64,000 bases of DNA from JALZAA01 sp035938395. GTDB lineage: Bacteria > Actinomycetota > Acidimicrobiia > IMCC26256 > JACDBD01. Shown one piece after another: positions 52,323-58,343 of this stretch. The notes beneath the pieces were generated by a model that was given only the letters and a program-made list of their open reading frames with translations, was not told where the DNA came from and ran no database searches. The stretch's first letter is position 1; each line of letters begins with the position of its first letter. Location of the stretch: contig DASZGY010000021.1 in assembly GCA_035938395.1 (NCBI GenBank), forward strand, positions 1 through 64,000. The letters run 5' to 3'. A program made the translations under genes and the position numbers.

Positions 52323-52526
52323 CTACGCGATCCACCACATCGAGCGCTTCTTCTCCTCGCGCAGCTCGTCGTCGACGAACAGCGCGGGGAGTACCGATCC
52401 GTCGGAACGACGCTTCAGCTTGTAGCGGGCGCAGTCGCCCTCGTCGACGATCTCGGCGACCTCGAACCCACGTGACCACCTGTCGTCGAAGCGTGAGCGC
52501 ACTTCGACGCGGGTGCCTTGCTCCAT
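52323..52526 (-). CDS. Small SH3/Tudor-like hypothetical protein
   Basis: This 67-residue protein (MEQGTRVEVRSRFDDRWSRG ... LKRRSDGSVLPALFVDDELR) has the pattern of a single small beta-barrel of Tudor or SH3 type, a fold that often binds nucleic acid or protein. The ATG at 52526 is the obvious start for such a domain; the open frame upstream lies antisense to rnhB. It is divergent from rnhB by 82 bp. Function unknown. Confidence 0.7.
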   Translation of the reverse strand: MEQGTRVEVRSRFDDRWSRGFEVAEIVDEGDCARYKLKRRSDGSVLPALFVDDELREEKKRSMWWIA

Positions 52527-52608
52527 CGTCGGCGAGGGTAACAGGCACCTGACCAGGAGCGGAAGAGACGTGCACTTCGGCGTCGCAGGGGCTTGGTATG
52601 TTCCGGCG

Positions 52609-53328
52609 ATGGTGGCATCGGCGTCTGCTCCCCCGGTGCCGGCGGCAGGCGTCGGCGCAACGCCCGCGTCGCGTACGCGGACTCCGACCCTCCGTCTCGA
52701 GCGGCGCTGCTGGGGCGCCGGCGAGCCGGTCGTCGTCGGCATCGACGAGGTCGGCCGGGGCGCGTGGGCGGGCCCGGTCACCGTGGCAGCGCTCGTCCCC
52801 CCGCCGGACCATCTCCGCGGCGTACGCGACTCCAAGGAGTTGACACGCGACGAACGCGAGATCGTGGCAGCCCGCGTGCGCGGGTGGGCGGTCGCGATCG
52901 GCGTCGGCCATGCGTCGTACGAGGAGTGTGATGCCCTGGGCATGACCGCGGCGTTGCGAGCTGCCGGGCGCCGCGCGCTCGGGCAGCTCTCCGCACTCGG
53001 ATACGAGCCCGATCGCATCATCCTCGACGGCAACTACGACTACCTGGCATTGGGTGCGCGCGTCACGACCGTCATTCGAGGCGACTCGACGTCGCTTTCG
53101 GTCGCCGCTGCGTCGTGCGTCGCCAAGGTCACGCGCGACGCGCTCATGCGCGAGGAAGCCGAGCACTACCCGGCGTACGACTTCGAGTCGAACGTCGGGT
53201 ACCCGGCGCCGATCCACAAGTCGGCACTGGCGTGGTACGGGCCGAGCGCGATCCACCGGCGCTCGTGGATCTTCATGGACGGGTTGTGCTGGCGGGGTGT
53301 GCCGCCGGCACCCGGACGTCTGTTCTGA
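52609..53328 (+). CDS. rnhB: Ribonuclease HII
   Basis: RnhB removes ribonucleotides and RNA primers from RNA/DNA hybrids. This 239-residue protein shows GIDEVGRGAWAGPVTVAA with the first catalytic Asp-Glu, IILDGNYDYL with the third acidic residue, and EHYPAYDFESNVGYP. A Pro/Ala-rich N-terminal extension of about 40 residues precedes the domain. The ATG at 52609 follows TATGTT (52597-52602) by six bases, suggesting leaderless transcription; upstream open frame to 52513 is less likely coding. Confidence 0.92.
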   Translation: MVASASAPPVPAAGVGATPASRTRTPTLRLERRCWGAGEPVVVGIDEVGRGAWAGPVTVAALVPPPDHLRGVRDSKELTRDEREIVAARVRGWAVAIGVGHASYEECDALGMTAALRAAGRRALGQLSALGYEPDRIILDGNYDYLALGARVTTVIRGDSTSLSVAAASCVAKVTRDALMREEAEHYPAYDFESNVGYPAPIHKSALAWYGPSAIHRRSWIFMDGLCWRGVPPAPGRLF

Positions 53329-53342
53329 GCAGGGGGGCGAAC

Positions 53343-53912
53343 ATGGCATCCGATTTGCCGGATCTCCACGACCGTGCGCTGGCGGGAACACGCCGGTACG
53401 TCGCCGGTGTCGGCGGCGACCAGTGGACGCACTCGTCGCCGTGCGAGGGCTGGGACGTGCGCGAGCTCGTGAACCACATCGTGAGCGGGAACTTCTGGGC
53501 GGGAGAGCTGGCGCGGGGAAAGACGATCGACGAGGTCGGCGACCGTCTCGACGGCGACATCCTCGGGGTTGACCCGACGGCGACGTACGAGGAGTCGGCC
53601 CGCGCTGCGAGCGAGGCGTTCCATGCGCCGGGAGCGATGGAGGCGCCCTGCGCGGTGTCGTACGGGCCGGTCCCGGGCGAGGTGTACCTGGGGCACCGGT
53701 TCATCGACGTCGTGGTCCACGGCTGGGATGTCGCCAAGGCGACGGGCCAGGACACGACGCTCGATCCCGAGCTCGTGGAGGCGTGCTTCACGGTCATCGA
53801 GCCCCAGAAGGAGATGCTGCTCGGCAGCGGGGTGTTCGGGACCGACCACGAGGCGGAGCCCGGCGCGGACCGGCAGACCGCGTTGCTCGAGTTGCTGGGT
53901 CGCACTCCGTAA
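53343..53912 (+). CDS. TIGR03086-type DinB-like metal-binding protein
   Basis: This 189-residue four-helix-bundle protein belongs to the actinobacterial TIGR03086/mycothiol-dependent maleylpyruvate isomerase N-terminal group. Putative metal ligands include the His in VRELVNHIVSG and those in HRFIDVVVHGWDVAKATG. Related proteins use mycothiol or bacillithiol in thiol transfer or isomerisation. The substrate is unknown. It starts 14 bp after rnhB with a GGGGGG ribosome binding site and is probably co-transcribed. Confidence 0.87.
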   Translation: MASDLPDLHDRALAGTRRYVAGVGGDQWTHSSPCEGWDVRELVNHIVSGNFWAGELARGKTIDEVGDRLDGDILGVDPTATYEESARAASEAFHAPGAMEAPCAVSYGPVPGEVYLGHRFIDVVVHGWDVAKATGQDTTLDPELVEACFTVIEPQKEMLLGSGVFGTDHEAEPGADRQTALLELLGRTP

Positions 53913-53932
53913 TCTCGTAACCTCACGCCCGC

Positions 53933-53986
53933 GGGAATGGCGGTTTTGCCGACCGTTCCCGCGAAGCCGGAGCCTGCGACGGCGCA
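53933..53986 (+). repeat. Dispersed leader repeat, copy 5
   Basis: This is the most diverged leader copy. The head reads GGGAATGG and the middle arm CCGTTCCC, so two base pairs have changed on both sides (head 3 with middle 6, head 4 with middle 5) while pairing is kept. The tail reads GGAGCCTGCGACGGCGCA. TAACCT at 53918-53923 ends nine bases before it. The ATG of the next gene is nine bases after its end. Confidence 0.9.
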
Positions 53987-53995
53987 AGGAGAGAG

Positions 53996-54361
53996 ATGGG
54001 CCAGCCGATCACCGTCACCGCCCGACCCGGCGCGTCGCCGTCGATCCGGTTCTTCGAGCTCAACCGGTCGCTCACGGGCATGGAGATCGAGCGGTACCAC
54101 GCCGTCGACGACACCGAGGGCGACCGGCCGCCCGACGTGCTGGCCCGGCGGCTGTTCGACCTCGGCGCCACCCAGGTGACGATCTATTCGAGCGCGGTCA
54201 CTGTGCAGGCGCCGCCCGAGCGTTGGCCCGAGCTCGAGCCCAAGGTCACCGAGACGATGGAGCACCTCTTCGGCTACTACGGCGACGACGCCGGCTGGTC
54301 ACCCGACGCGCTCGAGGCCCTCGGCATCGAGGTCAAGCCCCCGCCCGAACCGCAGAAGTAG
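53996..54361 (+). CDS. Nfu N-terminal-domain-like protein without the Fe-S motif
   Basis: The 121-residue protein resembles the N-terminal domain of Nfu-type iron-sulfur scaffold proteins: SIRFFELNRSLTG, DVLARRLFDLGATQVTIYSS and WPELEPKVTETMEHLFGYYG match that domain's pattern. The C-terminal NifU-like domain with its CxxC cluster-binding motif is absent. It may be a partner or regulator in cluster assembly, but this is inference. The ATG has AAGGAGAG directly upstream at the end of repeat copy 5. Confidence 0.72.
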   Translation: MGQPITVTARPGASPSIRFFELNRSLTGMEIERYHAVDDTEGDRPPDVLARRLFDLGATQVTIYSSAVTVQAPPERWPELEPKVTETMEHLFGYYGDDAGWSPDALEALGIEVKPPPEPQK

Positions 54362-54407
54362 GCGCTCGCGCTTCCTGCTCTTCCTGGGTCTGCGGTCGAC
54401 CCCGCGC

Positions 54408-54437
54408 TTGCCGATCGAACACACGTTCGCTTATGGT
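54408..54437 (+). promoter_or_regulatory. LexA-controlled promoter of imuA-imuB
   Basis: A -35-like TTGCCG (54408-54413), an SOS box TCGAACACACGTTCGC (54415-54430) and a -10 TATGGT (54432-54437) are arranged so that the LexA site fills the spacer. The box matches the actinobacterial CGAAC-N4-GTTCG consensus exactly. Transcription should start at about 54444, the GTG of imuA. Confidence 0.9.
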
Positions 54438-54443
54438 CGGCAT

Positions 54444-55097
54444 GTGGCCCTGGCCGCACTTCCCCGGCGGGACGAGCGATCCCGCGAGCACCTTGACAAC
54501 ACAGCCCGGCACGCCCGGCCTGTGGTGCTGGCCGGCGAGCGGGTCCTGGCCGTGCCCGGCCCGCTCGGCGCGCTGCTCCCCGGCGGCGCCGTCCAGCGGG
54601 GGACGGTGGTGGCGGTCGACGGCGACCCCGGAGCGGGAGCCACGTCGGTCGCTTTCCAGCTGGCGGCGGCGGCCACGGCCGCCGGCGAATGGGCCGCCGC
54701 GATCGAGCTCGACGCCAGCCTGGGCGGGCTGGCGGCGGGAGAGGCCGGGGTCGAGCTCGAACGGTTCGCCGTCGTCCGGCGGGTGCCCCCCGCCCGCTGG
54801 GCTGCGGTGGTTGCCGCACTGCTCGACGGGGTCAGCGTCGTGCTCGCCGAGGTGCCGGCATACGCACGGGTGGGCGATGCGAGGCGGCTGCTCGCCCGTG
54901 CCCGCGAGCGCGGCGCGGTGCTGGTGGCGATGGGACCGTGGCCGGCCGAGGCCGCGCTCCGCCTGCGGGCCGGAGGCTCGGTCTGGCGCGGCCTGGATGC
55001 CGGCGCGGGCGCGTTCGCCGGACGCGACCAGCGCGTGCACGTCGACGGCCGCGGCGCCGCCGCCCGTGATCACGTCGCGCTCGTCGAAGCCGGCTGA
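54444..55097 (+). CDS. imuA: ImuA-like RecA-fold accessory protein of the mutasome
   Basis: This 217-residue protein precedes imuB and has a RecA-like core (GTVVAVDGDPGAGATSVAFQ, VVLAEVPAYARVGDARRLL). The Walker A loop reads GDPGAGATS, with Ala where the catalytic Lys should be, so it probably does not hydrolyse ATP normally. In mycobacteria ImuA' joins ImuB and DnaE2 for damage-induced mutagenesis. The GTG at 54444 coincides with the predicted transcription start from the LexA promoter, making it leaderless; the longer frame would begin inside the -35. It ends 21 bp before imuB. Confidence 0.85.
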   Translation: MALAALPRRDERSREHLDNTARHARPVVLAGERVLAVPGPLGALLPGGAVQRGTVVAVDGDPGAGATSVAFQLAAAATAAGEWAAAIELDASLGGLAAGEAGVELERFAVVRRVPPARWAAVVAALLDGVSVVLAEVPAYARVGDARRLLARARERGAVLVAMGPWPAEAALRLRAGGSVWRGLDAGAGAFAGRDQRVHVDGRGAAARDHVALVEAG

Positions 55098-55118
55098 CGG
55101 CACGGGGTGGCTGACGGG

Positions 55119-56771
55119 ATGGCCGAGCGCACCGCCTGCCTGTGGTGCCCCGAATGGCCGGTGGTCGCGCGGCGCGCCCGTGATCCAACGTTGTGCGACG
55201 TGCCGGTCGCGGTCGTAGAGCGCGGCGAGCGCGGGCTCCTCGTGATCGCGGCGTCGACCGAAGCGGTCGCAGAAGGCGTGACGGCGGGCCTGCGCCGGCG
55301 CGAAGCGGAGGCGCGTTGCCCCGGCCTGGTCGTTGCGGAGGCCGACCCGCAGGTCGAGGCGCGCGCGTTCGAGCGCGTCGCGCGCGCGGTCGAGACGTTC
55401 ACGCCCCGTTTCGTGCTGGAGGAGCCGGGCCGGGTCACGTTCCCGACGCGCGGTCCGTCGCGGTACTTCGGTGGCGACACCGCCATGGCCGTTCGATGCC
55501 TCGACGCCGTTCGCGACATCGGGATCACCGACGCGCGCGTCGGCGTCGCCGACGGGGGGTTCGCGGCCATGCTCGCGGCGCGCGCCGCCGAGCCGGGCGC
55601 GGCGTACGTCGTGCCGCCGGGGGAGTCATCCGGGTTTCTCGCCCCGTGGCCGGTCGCGGTGCTCGAGGATCCCGAACCCGGCGAAGCCGCGGAGCTGGCC
55701 GGCCTGCTCGTCCGGCTCGGCTTGCGCACGCTGGGCGCGTTCGCGGCGCTGCCCGACGGCGCCGTGCTCGGTCGCTTCGGGTCGGCCGGTGCGCGCGCAC
55801 ACCGGCTCGCCCGCGGCGACGACGAAGCCACCGCGTCACCGGCACCTCCACCTCCCGAGCTCATCGAGACCGCCGAGCTCGATCCTCCCGCCGTGCACGT
55901 CGAGACCGCCGCGTTCGCGGCCAAGGCGCTGGCCGAGCAGCTCATGGCACGACTCGGCACGCTCGGTCTCGCGTGCACGCGGGTGATGATCGAGGCCGAG
56001 ACCGAGCGCGGTGAGCGGCTGACCCGGTGCTGGCGCCACGAGGGGGCGCTCACCCCGGCGGCGCTGGCGGCGCGCGTCCGCTGGCAGCTCGAAGGCTGGC
56101 TCACGGCGGAGGTGGACGACGACGGGTCGGTCGACGACCTCGCGACCAGCGGTCTCGTGCTGCTGCGGTTGGTGCCCGACGAGGTGCTGCCCGCCACCGG
56201 CCGCCAGCTCGGATTCTGGGGCGGCGACCCGGCGGCGGCCGACCGCGCCGGGCGCGTGCTCGCCCGGGTGCAGGGGATGCTCGGCCATCCCGCCGTGGTC
56301 ACGGCCGTGCCCCAAGGCGGGCGCACGCCGGGCGAGCGGGTGCGGTGGGTGCCGTGGGGCGATCCGCGCGAGCCGGCCCGGCTCCTCGACGCGGTCCCGG
56401 CGCCGGGCGCCAACGTTCGCGAGGTCCCACCGTGGCCGGGCGCGATCCCGGCTCCGGCGCCGGCGCGCGTCTTCGAGCCGCCGCCCCCGGCCGAGCTGCT
56501 CGACGCCGCCGGCGAGGTCGTCATCGTGTCGGGACGGGGTGACCCGTCCGCTCCGCCGGCGCGCCTGCGGTGCGCGGCCCTGCCCGGTCGCGGGGGCGAG
56601 ATCGCGGCGTGGGCGGGGCCGTGGGCGCACGACGCCCGCTGGTGGGACCGGCGGGCGCGGACGCGCCGTGCGTACTGGCAGGTGCTGGTGGCCGCGCCCG
56701 ACGGCGAGCGCGTCGCGTGTCTCGTCGCCGTGACCGCCGGCCACGCCGCGCTCGAGGCGATCTACGACTGA
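55119..56771 (+). CDS. imuB: ImuB, Y-family polymerase homologue (mutasome hub)
   Basis: This 550-residue protein has the Y-family polymerase outline but degenerate active-site motifs: CLWCPEWPVVARR replaces the usual catalytic Asp motif, and FVLEEPGRVTF replaces the SxDE motif. It is therefore likely inactive as a polymerase, as described for mycobacterial ImuB. A beta-clamp-binding motif QLGFWG lies at about residue 362, just before the C-terminal part that contacts partners. It would recruit DnaE2 to the clamp during SOS mutagenesis. A GTG at 55107 in the same frame is an alternative start. Confidence 0.9.
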   Translation: MAERTACLWCPEWPVVARRARDPTLCDVPVAVVERGERGLLVIAASTEAVAEGVTAGLRRREAEARCPGLVVAEADPQVEARAFERVARAVETFTPRFVLEEPGRVTFPTRGPSRYFGGDTAMAVRCLDAVRDIGITDARVGVADGGFAAMLAARAAEPGAAYVVPPGESSGFLAPWPVAVLEDPEPGEAAELAGLLVRLGLRTLGAFAALPDGAVLGRFGSAGARAHRLARGDDEATASPAPPPPELIETAELDPPAVHVETAAFAAKALAEQLMARLGTLGLACTRVMIEAETERGERLTRCWRHEGALTPAALAARVRWQLEGWLTAEVDDDGSVDDLATSGLVLLRLVPDEVLPATGRQLGFWGGDPAAADRAGRVLARVQGMLGHPAVVTAVPQGGRTPGERVRWVPWGDPREPARLLDAVPAPGANVREVPPWPGAIPAPAPARVFEPPPPAELLDAAGEVVIVSGRGDPSAPPARLRCAALPGRGGEIAAWAGPWAHDARWWDRRARTRRAYWQVLVAAPDGERVACLVAVTAGHAALEAIYD

Positions 56772-57130
56772 GGCGCTCGAGGCACGTCGATCGCGACCAG
56801 GAGCGACTCCCGCCGCCAGCGCTCGAGGCTTCCGCTGTAGCGCGGCTGGTACTTCTCGAAGACGAGCCCGCGCCCCCGCTCCGACTCGTCGCCGTCCTCG
56901 ACGACCCGCGCCGTCGCGTCGTAGGTCGTGTCGCGGAGCCGCACCGTGACGGCCGGCTCGGCTCGCAGGTTTCGTACCCAGTCAGACCGCTCGCCGCCGC
57001 CCGACAGCAGGTACAGCGTGCGCCCCTCGAGCGCGAACCAGATCTCGATCTCGTGCGGACGCCCGGAGACGCGCCCACTCGTCGTGAGGTAGCAGAAGTC
57101 GTCGTCGGTGGCCGAGAGGAGCCCGTCCAT
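56762..57130 (-). CDS. Deazaflavin (F420)-dependent nitroreductase-like split-barrel protein
   Basis: This 122-residue protein has the flavin/deazaflavin split-barrel fold, with YLTTSGRVSGRPHEIEIWFALEGRTLYLLSGGG and WVRNLRAEPAVTVRLRD matching the Ddn/FDOR family that uses F420 or FMN to reduce quinones or nitro compounds. The presence of cofC in the window makes F420 plausible. The ATG at 57130 is preceded by no clear Shine-Dalgarno. Its 3' end overlaps the imuB end by 10 bp on the other strand, and it is divergent from another split-barrel gene by 46 bp. Confidence 0.85.
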   Translation of the reverse strand: MDGLLSATDDDFCYLTTSGRVSGRPHEIEIWFALEGRTLYLLSGGGERSDWVRNLRAEPAVTVRLRDTTYDATARVVEDGDESERGRGLVFEKYQPRYSGSLERWRRESLLVAIDVPRAPQS

Positions 57131-57176
57131 GACGAGGCAAGTCTCGCATCCGGTCCCGACGCGCGAAGCTCGCGCC

Positions 57177-57626
57177 ATGGCAACGATCGAGTACGTCCGT
57201 GACCTCGTTCGCCGCGACAACGGCCTCGCTGTTGTCGTGACCCAACGCGGCGACGGTTCGCCGCAGGCTTCGATCGCCAACGCCGGCGTCCTAGCGCACC
57301 CGGTGAGCGGCGATGCCGTCGTCGGGCTCGTCGTGCGGGGCGACACCCGCAAGCACGCCAACCTGCGGCGCCGGCCCCGGGCGACGATCGTGTTCCGCGT
57401 CGGCTGGGAATGGGTCGCCGTCGAAGGCCCCGTCGACCTCGCCGGGCCGGACGATCCCCTCGACGGGCTGGACGCCGGCCGTGTCCCGCAGGTGCTCCGA
57501 GACGTGTTCAGCGCCGCCGGCGGCACGCACGACGACTGGGACGAGTACGACCGCGTGATGGCGGGCGAGAGACGCCTCGCCGTGCTCGTGCAACCCGAGC
57601 GCGTGTATTCCAACGCCGGGACCTGA
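57177..57626 (+). CDS. PPOX-class F420-dependent oxidoreductase
   Basis: This 149-residue split-barrel protein shows LAVVVTQRGDGSPQASIANAGVL, VVRGDTRKHANLRRRPRATIVF and a C-terminal RRLAVLVQPERVYSN. This is the pattern of the actinobacterial F420-dependent PPOX-class oxidoreductases (TIGR03618-like). The physiological substrate is unknown. The ATG at 57177 fits family length; the frame is open 23 codons further upstream over the divergent promoter. Confidence 0.87.
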   Translation: MATIEYVRDLVRRDNGLAVVVTQRGDGSPQASIANAGVLAHPVSGDAVVGLVVRGDTRKHANLRRRPRATIVFRVGWEWVAVEGPVDLAGPDDPLDGLDAGRVPQVLRDVFSAAGGTHDDWDEYDRVMAGERRLAVLVQPERVYSNAGT

Positions 57627-57666
57627 AGGCGGCGATGAGTTTCGCCGCGGGGGAGGTCCAGAGACC

Positions 57667-58206
57667 ATGACCGTGAGGGAGCCACGCTCGGAGCGGAACC
57701 TCGACGGCTACGACGCCCCGCCCATCGCGTGGGCGAGAGTGCGTGAACGTCTCGACCAGGGTGTGACCCAACCCCCGGGGACCGGTGGACCGGGCCGGCA
57801 CACGTACTGGCTGGCGACGACGAACCCGGACGGCAGTCCGCACGTCATGCCGCTCGGGGTCTTCTGGGTCGACGGTGGCTTCTTCTTCAACGCCGGTCCC
57901 GGCACGCGCAAGGCGAAGAACCTGGCCGCCAACCCGCGCTGCGTCATCTCGGTGGCGACGGACCAGTTCGACCTCGTCGTGGAGGGCGAAGCCGTGAAGG
58001 TCACCGACGACGCCGAGCTCCGGCGCATCGCCGACGTGTTCGCGGCCGGGGGGTGGGAACCGACCGTGCGCGACGGCGCCCTGTATGCCGAGTTCAGCGC
58101 GCCCAGCGCCGGCCCACCGCCGTGGCACGTCTACGAGGTCACGCCGAAGACGGTGTACGCCCTGGGGACGGCCGATCCGTACGGCGCCACCCGCTTCCGC
58201 TTCTGA
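57667..58206 (+). CDS. Pyridoxamine-phosphate-oxidase-like split-barrel protein
   Basis: This 179-residue FMN/F420-binding split-barrel protein contains YWLATTNPDGSPHVMPLGVFWVDGGFFFNAG and RKAKNLAANPRCVISVAT, typical of the FDOR-B/PNPOx-like group. The 40-bp gap upstream holds a 7-bp hairpin (GCGGCGA/TCGCCGC, 57629-57648) and a GGGGGAGG ribosome binding site. It is the third split-barrel gene in a row and probably forms an operon with the previous one. Confidence 0.87.
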   Translation: MTVREPRSERNLDGYDAPPIAWARVRERLDQGVTQPPGTGGPGRHTYWLATTNPDGSPHVMPLGVFWVDGGFFFNAGPGTRKAKNLAANPRCVISVATDQFDLVVEGEAVKVTDDAELRRIADVFAAGGWEPTVRDGALYAEFSAPSAGPPPWHVYEVTPKTVYALGTADPYGATRFRF

Positions 58207-58221
58207 GCCCGGCGGTCCCGC

Positions 58222-58251
58222 TGGACTGATCGAACGTACGTTCGATACGGT
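58222..58251 (+). promoter_or_regulatory. LexA-controlled promoter of dnaE2
   Basis: TGGACT (-35, 58222-58227), a perfect palindromic SOS box TCGAACGTACGTTCGA (58230-58245) and TACGGT (-10, 58246-58251) repeat the layout seen upstream of imuA, with an 18-bp spacer occupied by the LexA site. Transcription from about 58258 would place repeat copy 6 in the dnaE2 mRNA leader. Confidence 0.93.
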
Positions 58252-58264
58252 GGCAGGCCCGGGT

Positions 58265-58318
58265 GGCGATGGCGGCTTTGCTGACCGTCGCCACAAAGCC
58301 GGAGCTTGCGACGGCGAC
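58265..58318 (+). repeat. Dispersed leader repeat, copy 6 (dnaE2 leader)
   Basis: GGCGATGG-CGGC-TTT-GCTG and CCGTCGCC are followed by ACAAAGCC and GGAGCTTGCGACGGCGAC. The head C-to-T change keeps pairing as G-U. It lies between the LexA promoter and the GTG of dnaE2, which starts 25 bases after its end, so it must be transcribed as 5'-UTR. Confidence 0.92.
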
Positions 58319-58343
58319 AATCAGAGCGGAGTAGGGGCCGCCC

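Noticed and set aside
58265..58318. The dispersed repeat as an intrinsic terminator or transposon end
   Set aside because: There is no T-tract after the hairpin, no target-site duplication visible, and six copies are placed just before start codons in one orientation, which fits a leader element better.
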